A stretch of DNA of 64,000 nucleotides from Virgisporangium aurantiacum (GTDB lineage: Bacteria > Actinomycetota > Actinomycetes > Mycobacteriales > Micromonosporaceae): contig NZ_BOPG01000004.1 in assembly GCF_016863635.1 (NCBI RefSeq), positions 1-64,000 on the forward strand, written 5' to 3'. Below the pieces are notes generated by a model. That model had not been told where the DNA came from and ran no database searches. It saw only the letters and a list, made by a program, of their open reading frames with translations. The translations under genes were made by a program, and so were the position numbers. Position 1 is the stretch's first letter, and every line of letters begins with the position of its first letter. Positions 18,881 to 27,855 of this stretch are shown here, piece after piece.

Positions 18881-19183
18881 TTCCCCTCCAGTCAGCTACC
18901 GCAGCCAGTCATGGAAACGGCCCGCGCCCACGCCAGGGACCGCGGCCGACCAGTTGCGCTGTAGTGCCTAAAGGAAACGACGGTTGACGCCAGTCGCCAA
19001 GTGCCGACGGAGATTCGTGACTGTCCCGTTATGCGGACGCGTCAAGGGAGTTATGAGCCTCATACAAACGGTGGAGATGGAACCGCCGAATGGGGGAAGA
19101 ATGGGATCGACGATTAACAGTGTCTGGGCAGTTTGGCCGGACATGTCCGGCCAAAACGGCAGCGTACCGCCTGCCACGCTCGG
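18881..19183. other. Intergenic region between efeB and the binding-protein gene (303 bases)
   Basis: No gene is supported. The part near 18881 carries the ribosome binding site and presumably the promoter of the binding-protein gene (minus strand). The part near 19132-19155 is a perfect 24-bp palindrome described separately. Between them I see no strong -35/-10 pair. Confidence 0.5.
19132..19155. promoter_or_regulatory. Perfect 24-bp palindrome 28 bases after efeB
   Basis: The half-site TTTGGCCGGACA is followed immediately by its exact reverse complement, with no loop. It lies just downstream of the efeB stop and upstream (by about 250 bases) of the binding-protein start. It may be a terminator for efeUOB or an operator for the transporter operon; the lack of a loop and of a T tract favours a protein-binding site. 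Confidence 0.5.
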
Positions 19184-20449
19184 TCAAGCGAAAAGTGACC
19201 GACCCCAATGGTCGTCGGCCGCGGTTACGCCGGGCGGCACCGCGAACAATCCGCTCGACACGTGCCGAATGTATTCATTCATAGTGTCCTGGCGGGCCAG
19301 CTGCTGCTGGATCGGAACGAACTGGCGGTGCGGGTCGCGCTGATAGGAAATGAAGAACAGCCCCGCATTGAGGCGGCCGAGCCCGTCGGAACCGTCGACA
19401 AAGTTGTAACCCCGCCGTAGCAGACGGGCCCCGCCGTTGTGGGTGTGATGGGCGAGCCGCACGTGCGCCGTCTCCAGGATCATCGGCTCGCCGTCGTCGC
19501 CCTTGACCTCGAAATCGGGTTCGTCGTGCTCGTCGGACCGTCCCAGCGGCGCGCCGACGCCCTTCGACCGTCCCACAATCGCCTCCTGCTCGGCGAGCGA
19601 GGTCCGGTCCCAGGTCTCGATCAGCATCCTGATCTTTCTGCTGACCAGGTACGACCCGCCGACCATCCAGTCGGGACCGTCGCCGGGCCGGACCCACAAC
19701 TGCTCGTCGAGCACCGCGCCGTCTTCGGCCTTCAGGTTGTTGGTGCCGTCCTTGAACCCGAAGAGGTTGCGCGGCGTCGCTTGTGACCTCGACGTTACCG
19801 ATGTCCGCCCGAATCCCAGTTGCGACCACCGTACGCTGACGACACCCATGCCCAATCGGGCAAGGTTTCGTACCGCGTGCACCGCCACCTGGGGATCGTT
19901 GGCGCACGCCTGAACGCACAGGTCACCACCGGAGATCGCGGGCTCGATCGTGTCACCCGGGAATTTGGGAAGCTCGGCCAGCGCGGCGGGCGAGCGCGCC
20001 GCGAGGCCGAACCGGTCGCGGCCCAGCGCGTCCCGGAACAGCGAGGCGCCGAAGCCGACCGTCACCGTGAGGCCGGCCGCCGGCAGGTCGAGCGCCTCAC
20101 CGGTGTCCTCCGGCGGCGCGTAGGCCGGCCCGCCGAGCGCACCGAGCGCGCCCGCGTCCTTGCCGGCGGTCATGCGCGCGGTGGCGGCGGTCCAGTTCTG
20201 CAGCATTTCCACCAACGCGGAACGCTTCGACGTGATGACGTCGAACGCCACGAAGTGCAGGTGGTCCTGCATCGGGGTGACGATGCCGGCCTGGTGCCGG
20301 CCGTAGAAGGTCACGGGGTCGGCCGGGTGTTCGCCCGCGGGGACGTCCCGGCTCTTCGGAGCGTTCAACGCGCTGCCGGCCACGGCGCCGAGGGCGGCCG
20401 CGCTGAGCGCGCCCGCCCCGGCGAGGCCGATGGCCTTACGACGGTCCAT
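19184..20449 (-). CDS. efeB: Dye-decolorising heme peroxidase EfeB (Tat-exported)
   Basis: A 421-residue DyP-type peroxidase/deferrochelatase. The N-terminus MDRRKAIGLAGAGALSA is a Tat signal with twin Arg at positions 3-4. The catalytic DyP motif GFKDGTNN supplies the distal Asp, and the proximal-side region holds ETAHVRLAHHTHNGG with the probable heme-ligand His. As part of EfeUOB it is thought to oxidise ferrous iron or remove iron from heme outside the membrane. The ATG start lies 13 bases after the efeO stop. Length is usual for the family. Confidence 0.93.
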   Translation of the reverse strand: MDRRKAIGLAGAGALSAAALGAVAGSALNAPKSRDVPAGEHPADPVTFYGRHQAGIVTPMQDHLHFVAFDVITSKRSALVEMLQNWTAATARMTAGKDAGALGALGGPAYAPPEDTGEALDLPAAGLTVTVGFGASLFRDALGRDRFGLAARSPAALAELPKFPGDTIEPAISGGDLCVQACANDPQVAVHAVRNLARLGMGVVSVRWSQLGFGRTSVTSRSQATPRNLFGFKDGTNNLKAEDGAVLDEQLWVRPGDGPDWMVGGSYLVSRKIRMLIETWDRTSLAEQEAIVGRSKGVGAPLGRSDEHDEPDFEVKGDDGEPMILETAHVRLAHHTHNGGARLLRRGYNFVDGSDGLGRLNAGLFFISYQRDPHRQFVPIQQQLARQDTMNEYIRHVSSGLFAVPPGVTAADDHWGRSLFA

Positions 20450-20462
20450 CAGACCCTCCGCT

Positions 20463-21596
20463 CTACTTCTGTGCCACGACCGCGGCGACCTTGCTGATCG
20501 GCTCGCCCAGCGCGTTGATCGTGTCGGTGAGTTCCTTCAGGTCGGCCTCGGTGAGCTCGGGGTAGAGCTTCCAGCCCTCGCCCTTGCGGTGCTTGTCGAG
20601 CGCGGCCTCGGCCGCGGCGAACTTCTCGTCGAGCGTCGTGGCGAGTGCGGGGTCACGGTCGTCGAGCACCGGACGGAGCGCGGCGACGGCGGCCTTGGAG
20701 CCCTCCAGGTTTGCCCGGAAGTCCCACAGATCGGTGTGCGAGAAGATGTCCTCCTCGCCGGTGATCTTGCCGCTGGCGACCTCGTCGAGCAGTTCCTTGG
20801 CGCCGTTGGCCAGCTGCAGCGGGGAGAGCTTCTCGCTGTTGGCCAGGTCGACGATCTTCTGCACGTCGGCGAGCAGCTTGTCGGCGATCGGGCCGCTCTG
20901 CGACACGTCGTTGGTGACCCAGAGGTCCTTCTCGAGCTTGTGGAAGCCGGTGAACTCGGTGCCCGCCTCCAGGTCGGCCTCGCGGCCGTCGATCAGCGGG
21001 TCGAGGTCACCGAAGATCTCGGCGACCGGCTCGATCCGCTCCCAGTACGTGCGGGCGACCGGGAACAGCGCCTTGGCCTTCTCCTTGTCGCCGGCCTTCA
21101 CCGCGTCGACGAACTCCTTCGTCTTCACGATCAGGACCTCGGTCTGGCTCTTGACGTACCGCTGGTAGTTCTCGGCGGCGGCGGCGAGCTTCGCGTCCTC
21201 GGTGAGCGGCTTCGACTCGCCGGTCACCTTGAAGGCGCCGCGGATGCCCTTGCCGCTCATGCCCGGCTTGCACGCCGTCTCGTACGTGCCGGCCGGCAGT
21301 TCCACGATCATCTCGCGGCTGAGGCCGGGCACGATGTTCTCGACCTCGCTCATCACCCGGTCGCCGGCGGCGTACACGTAGAACTCGGTGACCTTCGCGC
21401 CCTTGTTGGTCACCGCGAACCTCACCGTGCCGGCGGCCGCCTCGGTCTTGCTGACCTTGCAGTCGGTGTCGGTGGCCGTCACTTCGATCTTGCCGCTCGC
21501 GTCGCCTTTGTTCTCGTCGTCGCCGCAGGCCGCCAGCGCGCCGGCGGCGAGCGCCGCGACGGCGCCGATCGCGAGAAGTCGGGTGGTGCGCATCAT
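20463..21596 (-). CDS. efeO: Iron uptake lipoprotein EfeO (imelysin/M75 type)
   Basis: A 377-residue lipoprotein with lipobox LAAC at about residues 21-24. An N-terminal cupredoxin-like EfeO domain (IEVTATDTDCKVSKTEAAAG, later TYETACKPGM) precedes the C-terminal imelysin-like M75 domain with the metal-binding HxxE in FHKLEKDLW. EfeO binds iron and hands it to the EfeU permease. The first ATG overlaps the efeU stop (ATGA); a second ATG follows one codon later. Confidence 0.94.
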   Translation of the reverse strand: MMRTTRLLAIGAVAALAAGALAACGDDENKGDASGKIEVTATDTDCKVSKTEAAAGTVRFAVTNKGAKVTEFYVYAAGDRVMSEVENIVPGLSREMIVELPAGTYETACKPGMSGKGIRGAFKVTGESKPLTEDAKLAAAAENYQRYVKSQTEVLIVKTKEFVDAVKAGDKEKAKALFPVARTYWERIEPVAEIFGDLDPLIDGREADLEAGTEFTGFHKLEKDLWVTNDVSQSGPIADKLLADVQKIVDLANSEKLSPLQLANGAKELLDEVASGKITGEEDIFSHTDLWDFRANLEGSKAAVAALRPVLDDRDPALATTLDEKFAAAEAALDKHRKGEGWKLYPELTEADLKELTDTINALGEPISKVAAVVAQK

Positions 21597-22471
21597 GCTC
21601 CTTCAGGGGCAGGTTCGGGGTCCGGCGCGGCCCGCGCCGTGGTCGGGGTGCGCGGCGCGGCTTGCGGCCGCGGCGGCTTTTGCGGCAGGAGGAAGAGCAC
21701 GAGGACGGGGACGGCGTACGCCACCCAGGCGACGACCTCCAGGACGCTGGCCGTCGGCGTGACGTTGAACATGCCGGCCAGCAGCGCCGAGTACCACGCG
21801 TCGGGGGCGAGCACGCCGCTGACGTCGTACGCGAGCGTGTTCAGGCCGGGCAGCACGCCGGCCTCCTGGAAGTCGTGGACGCCGTACTTGAGGATGCCGG
21901 CGGCCACCAGGACGAGCAGGAGCCCCGTCCAGAAGAAGAACCGCCCGAGGTTGACGCGCACCGCGCCCGCGTACATCACGAAGCCGATCGCCACGGCGGT
22001 GAGGATGCCGCCGAGGATCGCCAGCAGCGGCCCCGCCGAGGTGGTGGCGCCCTGCACGGCGGCGAAGAACAGCAGCGCCGTCTCCAGGCCCTCGCGAGCC
22101 ACCGAGAGGAACGCCATCACCACCACGGCCACCGCGCCCATCCGGATCGCCTCGGCGAGCTTCTCCCGCAGCTCACCGCTGATCCGGCGGGCCATCCGGC
22201 GCATCCAGAAGATCATCCACGTGACGAACACGACGGCCACCGTCGACGCGATCGCCTCGAACAGTTCGCTCTGCTCGAACGTCAGGTTCGCGCTGGTGTA
22301 GGTGAGCAGGGCGCCGAAGCCGACCGAGAGGGCGACGGCGGCGGCCACTCCGGCCCACACGAAGCGCAGGTAGCGGCGTTGCTCGCTCTTCACGAGGAAC
22401 GCCACCAGGATGCTGACGACGAGTGTGGCTTCGAGGCCCTCGCGCAGTCCGATCAGGTAGCTGGCAGTCAC
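21593..22471 (-). CDS. efeU: Iron permease EfeU (FTR1 family)
   Basis: A 292-residue polytopic permease of the FTR1/EfeU family. Two REGLE iron-binding motifs are present: LREGLEATL at about residues 9-17 and AREGLETALLF near 125-135, each in a membrane helix. The Pro/Ala-rich cytoplasmic C-terminus is longer than in Escherichia coli. It imports ferric or ferrous iron delivered by EfeO and EfeB. It is first in the efeUOB operon, and its promoter overlaps an iron-box-like site, so repression by an IdeR/DmdR-type regulator under iron-replete conditions is expected. Confidence 0.95.
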   Translation of the reverse strand: MTASYLIGLREGLEATLVVSILVAFLVKSEQRRYLRFVWAGVAAAVALSVGFGALLTYTSANLTFEQSELFEAIASTVAVVFVTWMIFWMRRMARRISGELREKLAEAIRMGAVAVVVMAFLSVAREGLETALLFFAAVQGATTSAGPLLAILGGILTAVAIGFVMYAGAVRVNLGRFFFWTGLLLVLVAAGILKYGVHDFQEAGVLPGLNTLAYDVSGVLAPDAWYSALLAGMFNVTPTASVLEVVAWVAYAVPVLVLFLLPQKPPRPQAAPRTPTTARAAPDPEPAPEGA

Positions 22472-22506
22472 GGCTGTTGATCCGAGTTCTAACTGGGAAT
22501 AAAACT

Positions 22507-22525
22507 TAGGCCAGCCATACCTTAG
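22507..22525. promoter_or_regulatory. Iron box (IdeR/DmdR-type operator) upstream of efeUOB
   Basis: TTAGGCCAGCCATACCTTA matches about 15 of 19 positions of the recalled IdeR/DmdR1 consensus (TTAGGTTAGSCTAACCTWA). It covers the -10 element of the efeU promoter, so binding would block initiation. Confidence 0.75.
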
Positions 22526-22547
22526 CTACCGAACCACGGGCGTCAAA
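22520..22547 (-). promoter_or_regulatory. Promoter of efeUOB
   Basis: On the minus strand a -35 TTGACG (22542-22547) is followed after 16 bases by a -10 TAAGGT (22520-22525). The -10 is fully inside the iron box. The efeU start codon is about 50 bases downstream. Confidence 0.6.
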
Positions 22548-22584
22548 TAGGCGGAGCGGGCCATCGTGGCCCGCCCCGCCTATT
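22547..22584. terminator. Strong hairpin after ahcY
   Basis: AATAGGCGG-A-GCGGGCC pairs with GGCCCGC-C-CCGCCTATT around the loop ATCGT. It lies 19 bases after the ahcY stop on the minus strand, and the transcript continues with TTTGACG. It separates ahcY from the efeUOB promoter. Confidence 0.75.
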
Positions 22585-22602
22585 CGGGTGATGCGGCTTG
22601 AC

Positions 22603-24081
<1,479 letters not shown>

Positions 24082-24255
24082 TGATTCTCCAGGATCTGCG
24101 GCTGCAGTGGACGGCTATCAACCCTACGCGGCGTCCCGGACGCGCATAACGCACGGGGCGCCGGTCGGCATCGCTGCCGGCCGTCGCCCCGTGCTTCCCC
24201 CCGGTTTGGTTCCCCCGCGCGTGGCTTCGGACTCGCGTCGCGATGACACTGCGTG
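24082..24255 (-). ncRNA. Structured leader RNA of ahcY (candidate riboswitch, class unassigned)
   Basis: The predicted transcript has an unusually long leader. A highly stable hairpin joins GCACGGGGCG to CGCCCCGTGC (24153-24196), with an inner CGGCCGGCA/TGCCGACCG helix. Upstream are blocks GAGTCCGAAGCC and GCGGGGGAACC followed by CGGGGGGAAG, which resemble conserved pieces of ydaO-type (c-di-AMP) leaders, but the 3' core of that class is not clearly present. The SAH-riboswitch core is not seen. Regulation of ahcY by a small molecule or attenuation is inferred. Confidence 0.4.
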
Positions 24256-24261
24256 GTTAAG

Positions 24262-24289
24262 AACTTACTCTTCGCACAGGGGATGTCAA
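24262..24289 (-). promoter_or_regulatory. Promoter of ahcY
   Basis: Minus strand: TTGACA (24284-24289), 16-base spacer, TAAGTT (24262-24267). This near-consensus promoter lies just after the manA stop and predicts a start point near 24255, giving a leader of about 175 bases. Confidence 0.65.
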
Positions 24290-24303
24290 GCGAAATGCCC
24301 GAT

Positions 24304-25464
24304 TTATCGGCCCGGCGTGGCCATGTAGAGATCGCCGGTGCCGGTGACCGTCAGCGCCTTCGTGCCCGCCGCCGCGAAGGCGACCTCACCGCCGCGCAGG
24401 GTCAGGGGCTGGGTACCGTCGTCGACCGTCACCTCGCCGGTCAGGCACAGGGCGATCCGCGGGCCGGTGCCGGGCAGCTCCGCCGAACCGCCGCTGAGCG
24501 TGGCGCGGAACAGGGCGAAATCGGGGACCGGCACGGGCCAGGTGCACACGCCGGGCGCCAGGTCGACGGGCCGGACCACCGGGTCGGCCAGGACCTCGAA
24601 CCGCAGGACGCGCAGCAGTTCCGGCACGTTGATGTGCTTCGGGGTCAGGCCGCCGCGCAGCACGTTGTCGGACGCGGCCATGATCTCCACGCCGACGCCC
24701 TTCAGGTAGGCGTGCAGGTTGCCGGCCGGCATCCACACCGCCTCGCCCGGTGCCAGCCGCACGCGGTTGAGCAGCAGCGCGAGCACCACGCCCGCGTCAC
24801 CGGCGTACATCGCCGCCAGTTCGCCCACCAGCTCGTAGCCCGGCCGCCCGGCCGCCGCCTTCACGGTCGCCGCGACCAGCGGGCCGGGCACCGGCATCGT
24901 CAACAGCGCGGTCACCGCGCCACGGAGGGCGGCGGCCTGGTCGGGGTTGTGCAGTTCGGCGATGACCGGGTGCAGGTGCCGCACGTCGAGCGCGGCCAGC
25001 AGGTCGGCCGACTCGCGGGGCGGCCGGAACCCGCACAGCGCGTCGAACTCCTCCACCGCCACCAGCAGTTCGGGCTTGTGGTGGCGGTCGACGTAGGTGC
25101 GGTGGGGCGCGTCGCGGGGGACGCCGGCCGCGTCCTCGGCGTCGAAACCCGCCTCGGCCTGCGCCGTCGTCGGATGCGCCTGCAACGACAGCGGCGCGGC
25201 CGCCGCGAGCACCTTCAGCAGGAACGGCAGCCGCGGCCCGAACTCCTCGACGGTCTCGGCGCCGAGGAGCCCGGCCGGGTCGGCGGTGACCGCCGCGTCG
25301 AGCCCGACCCCCGCGTCGGCGAGCACCGCCGGCGCGCCCGGGTGCGCGCCCATCCACAGCTCCGCCTCGGGACCGTCGGACGGCACCGGGCGACCCTGCA
25401 GTGCCGCGATCGCCGTCCGGGAACCCCACGCGTAGCCGCGGATCGGGGCGTCGAGCCGCCGCAT
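24304..25464 (-). CDS. manA: Mannose-6-phosphate isomerase, class I
   Basis: A 386-residue cupin-type enzyme converting fructose-6-phosphate and mannose-6-phosphate. Metal-binding residues lie in LQAHPTTAQAEAGF and HHKPELLVAVEEFDALCGF; the catalytic region is VWMPAGNLHAYLKGVGVEIMAASDNVLRGGLTPKH, fully typical. It feeds mannose-1-phosphate and GDP-mannose synthesis with ManB and ManC in this window. The ATG start overlaps the stop of the upstream CDF gene, so it is the last gene of the overlapping man operon. Confidence 0.96.
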   Translation of the reverse strand: MRRLDAPIRGYAWGSRTAIAALQGRPVPSDGPEAELWMGAHPGAPAVLADAGVGLDAAVTADPAGLLGAETVEEFGPRLPFLLKVLAAAAPLSLQAHPTTAQAEAGFDAEDAAGVPRDAPHRTYVDRHHKPELLVAVEEFDALCGFRPPRESADLLAALDVRHLHPVIAELHNPDQAAALRGAVTALLTMPVPGPLVAATVKAAAGRPGYELVGELAAMYAGDAGVVLALLLNRVRLAPGEAVWMPAGNLHAYLKGVGVEIMAASDNVLRGGLTPKHINVPELLRVLRFEVLADPVVRPVDLAPGVCTWPVPVPDFALFRATLSGGSAELPGTGPRIALCLTGEVTVDDGTQPLTLRGGEVAFAAAGTKALTVTGTGDLYMATPGR

Positions 25465-26447
25465 CAGTGCGCCGCCTGCGCCGAGGGTCCGGCCGCCTCA
25501 CCGGCCGCTGTGCCGGGCGCCGCGCCGTCGGCCCGGGGGATGTCGGGCTCCAGGTAGATCACCCGCGCGATCGGTACCGCCGCCCGGATGCGCTCCTCGA
25601 CCGCGTTGATGCCGGCGGCCACCTCGGCCGCGGAGTCGGACGTCTTCACCGCGAACTTCGCGGCGACCAGCAGTTCCTCCGGGCCGAGGTACATGGTGCG
25701 CATGTGGATGAGGCCGGCCACCTCGTCGCTGTCCTTGATCGCGGCCTCGATCGCCCGCGTCTGCTCCGGGGTGGCCCCCTCGCCGACGAGCAGGCTCTTC
25801 ATCTCGATCGCCAGGATCGCCGACACGACGATGAGCAGGAGGCCGATGGCGGCGCTGCCCATCGCGTCCCACATGCCGTCGTGCGTCACCAGGGTGAGCA
25901 CGATGCCGATGAACGCGAAGACGAGCCCCAGCAGGGCGGCCAGGTCCTCCAGCAGGATCACCGGCAGTTCGGGGACCCGGGCATGCCGGATGAACTGCAC
26001 CCAGGTCGCGTCGCCGCGGATCTTGTTCGTCTCGATGATCGCCGTGCGGAACGAGAAGCTCTCCAGGACGATCGCCGTGCCCAGCACCACCACCGGTACC
26101 CAGTGCCAGCTGTCGATCCCGTGCGGGTCGGCGAACTTGTGCCACGCCTCGTACAGGGCGAAGATGCCGCCGACGAAGAACAGCACCACGGCCACGATGA
26201 ACGCGTAGATGTACCGGTCGCGGCCGTAGCCGAACGGGTGCTGGGGGGTGGCCTGGCGCTTCGACGTCTTGCCGCCGAGCAGCAGCAGGGCCTGGTTGCC
26301 GGAGTCGGCCACCGAGTGGATCGCCTCGGCCAGCATCGACGACGACTGGGTCAGGAAGAACGCGATGAACTTCGTGACCGCGATGCCGAGGTTCGCCGCC
26401 AACGCCGCGACAACGGCCTTGGTCCCGCCCTCCCCGCCAGCACTCAT
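25464..26447 (-). CDS. Cation diffusion facilitator (CDF) family transporter
   Basis: A 327-residue CDF transporter, probably for zinc. TM2 carries the metal site SSMLAEAIHSVADSGNQ (HxxxD) and the loop has HPFGYGRDRYIYAF. A later helix has ILLEDLAALLGLVFAF, the ED form typical of the ZnT9-like branch. About six helices and a cytoplasmic ferredoxin-like C-terminal domain follow; the last 20 residues are Ala/Gly-rich. It overlaps both neighbours by ATGA-type junctions, so its synthesis is tied to manA and the SIS protein. A metal link to the metal-dependent ManA is possible but only inferred. Confidence 0.92.
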   Translation of the reverse strand: MSAGGEGGTKAVVAALAANLGIAVTKFIAFFLTQSSSMLAEAIHSVADSGNQALLLLGGKTSKRQATPQHPFGYGRDRYIYAFIVAVVLFFVGGIFALYEAWHKFADPHGIDSWHWVPVVVLGTAIVLESFSFRTAIIETNKIRGDATWVQFIRHARVPELPVILLEDLAALLGLVFAFIGIVLTLVTHDGMWDAMGSAAIGLLLIVVSAILAIEMKSLLVGEGATPEQTRAIEAAIKDSDEVAGLIHMRTMYLGPEELLVAAKFAVKTSDSAAEVAAGINAVEERIRAAVPIARVIYLEPDIPRADGAAPGTAAGEAAGPSAQAAH

Positions 26448-27676
26448 GAGTTGGTCAGCTCCTTCAGCTCGGAGATCGCCGGAACCGCCATCGGGTCGAG
26501 GCCGTGCGCGAGGCCGAGGTAGATCGAGGCGAAATCGGGGATGGCGAGCAGCGACGCCAGGCGTTCCAATGCTGAGCCACCCTCGGCCTCCACCACGCTG
26601 ATCCGCACCCCGCGCTGCTCCGCGATCTGCTGAACGGCGTCGGCGCGCCGTTCCTCGACGCTGGCCGGCTCGTCACCGTCGTCGTTGGCGGCCACGCCGT
26701 CGGCCGTCGGATGCTCCTCGCGGAGGCCACCGTCGCGCAGCAGCACCAGGCGCAGGCGGACGTCGGGTCCGTCGTCGTCGCCCGGATCGGCGAAGATGTC
26801 GCGCTCGGCCTCGCTGAGCGCGCCGTACACGCCGTCGAGCAGGCCGACCCGGCCCCGGCCGGCCTCGCCCAGCCCACCCGCGACGGCCGGGTACCGGGCG
26901 TTCGCGGCGAGGGTGTCGGCGAACCGCCGAGCGGCGACCGTGGCCAGCGGCGACGACCCCCACAGCACCGGGATCGAGCCGGCGAGGTCGAGGGCGAGCG
27001 TCTTGCCGGGGTTGACGAACGACTCCAGCGCCGGCCGGCACCGCTCGGCCTCGGCGTCGAGCCGGATCGCGGTCTCGGCGAAGTCCGTTTCGGTGATCTT
27101 GACCAGACCGAGGTGACGCGCGGCCAGCAGCACCGGGATGGTGAGCGCCCAGAAGCTGGCCCGGGCGGGGGCGCGCCGGGGCACCGGAACGAACGTCGCC
27201 CGGGCCCGCTCGGCCATCGCCTGCAGTTCGGTGTCGGGCGCGCCGATCGCCACCAGCCGCGCGCCGCGCCGGGCCGCCGCCTCGGCGGCCGCGAGCGCCT
27301 CCGGCGACCGTCCGGACGCCGAGACCGCGATCACCACATCGGCGGCGCCCACCCAGCCGGGGATGCCGGCGCTGCGGTGCGAGAGCACCGGCACCGGGCA
27401 GCGCGGCCCGGCCACGGTCTCCAGCACGTCACCGGTGCGGGCGGCGGTGCCGACGCCGGCGACGACGACCGCGCGCGGACGGCCCTCGTCGATCAGCGGA
27501 CGGAAGTCGGCCTCGGCCGCCAGCGCCGCGGACTCCCGCACCTGCGCACCGGCCGAGGCGGTGGCCCGCAACATCTGGCCGGGGTCGGCCGCTTCCATCG
27601 CCGCCTGGTCGTCGAGCAGGGCATGATCGGCGACGCGCAACCCGCGCACGCCGGCGGAACCGTCCAATGGGTTCAC
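26444..27676 (-). CDS. SIS-domain protein, bifunctional phosphoglucose/phosphomannose isomerase-like
   Basis: A 410-residue sugar isomerase-domain protein of the Rv3256c type. Two SIS folds are visible: VVVAGVGTAARTGDVLE and VVIAVSASGRSPEALAAA in the first, and SIPVLWGSSPLATVAARR in the second, ending in a C-terminal phosphoglucose/phosphomannose isomerase domain. Such proteins interconvert hexose phosphates in archaea; the actinobacterial members are untested. The GTG start overlaps the Trm112-like stop as GTGA, and the gene overlaps the CDF gene by four bases. Confidence 0.88.
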   Translation of the reverse strand: MNPLDGSAGVRGLRVADHALLDDQAAMEAADPGQMLRATASAGAQVRESAALAAEADFRPLIDEGRPRAVVVAGVGTAARTGDVLETVAGPRCPVPVLSHRSAGIPGWVGAADVVIAVSASGRSPEALAAAEAAARRGARLVAIGAPDTELQAMAERARATFVPVPRRAPARASFWALTIPVLLAARHLGLVKITETDFAETAIRLDAEAERCRPALESFVNPGKTLALDLAGSIPVLWGSSPLATVAARRFADTLAANARYPAVAGGLGEAGRGRVGLLDGVYGALSEAERDIFADPGDDDGPDVRLRLVLLRDGGLREEHPTADGVAANDDGDEPASVEERRADAVQQIAEQRGVRISVVEAEGGSALERLASLLAIPDFASIYLGLAHGLDPMAVPAISELKELTNS

Positions 27677-27834
27677 TTGGCTTCGTCCAGGAGCAGCACC
27701 GGAACGTTGTCCTCGATCCGGAAGACGCGCTGGCAGACGGTGCAGGTCAGCGTCTGCGCGGCCGCGTCGTAGGCCAGTTCGGCGTGGTGCTCGTCGGGGC
27801 AGCGCAGCTGCTCGAACAGGTCCGTCAGGTCCAT
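27673..27834 (-). CDS. Trm112-family small zinc-ribbon protein
   Basis: A 53-residue protein, starting MDLTDLFEQLRCPDEHHAEL and ending LLLDEAK, with TLTCTVCQRVFRI in the middle. It matches the bacterial Trm112/YcaR family of small metal-binding proteins. Three cysteines are present (one in RCP, two in CTVC); the usual fourth ligand may be replaced by a His of DEHH. Eukaryotic Trm112 activates methyltransferases; the bacterial function is unclear. It sits between manB and the SIS gene, overlapping the latter. An ATG with GGAGAACACC upstream supports the start. Confidence 0.9.
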   Translation of the reverse strand: MDLTDLFEQLRCPDEHHAELAYDAAAQTLTCTVCQRVFRIEDNVPVLLLDEAK

Positions 27835-27855
27835 TGGGGTGTTCTCCTTCATCGA

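Noticed and set aside
24082..24255. SAH riboswitch before ahcY
   Set aside because: The conserved core of that class (GAGGAGCGCUGC and the paired GCUCG) is not seen; the leader is kept as unassigned.
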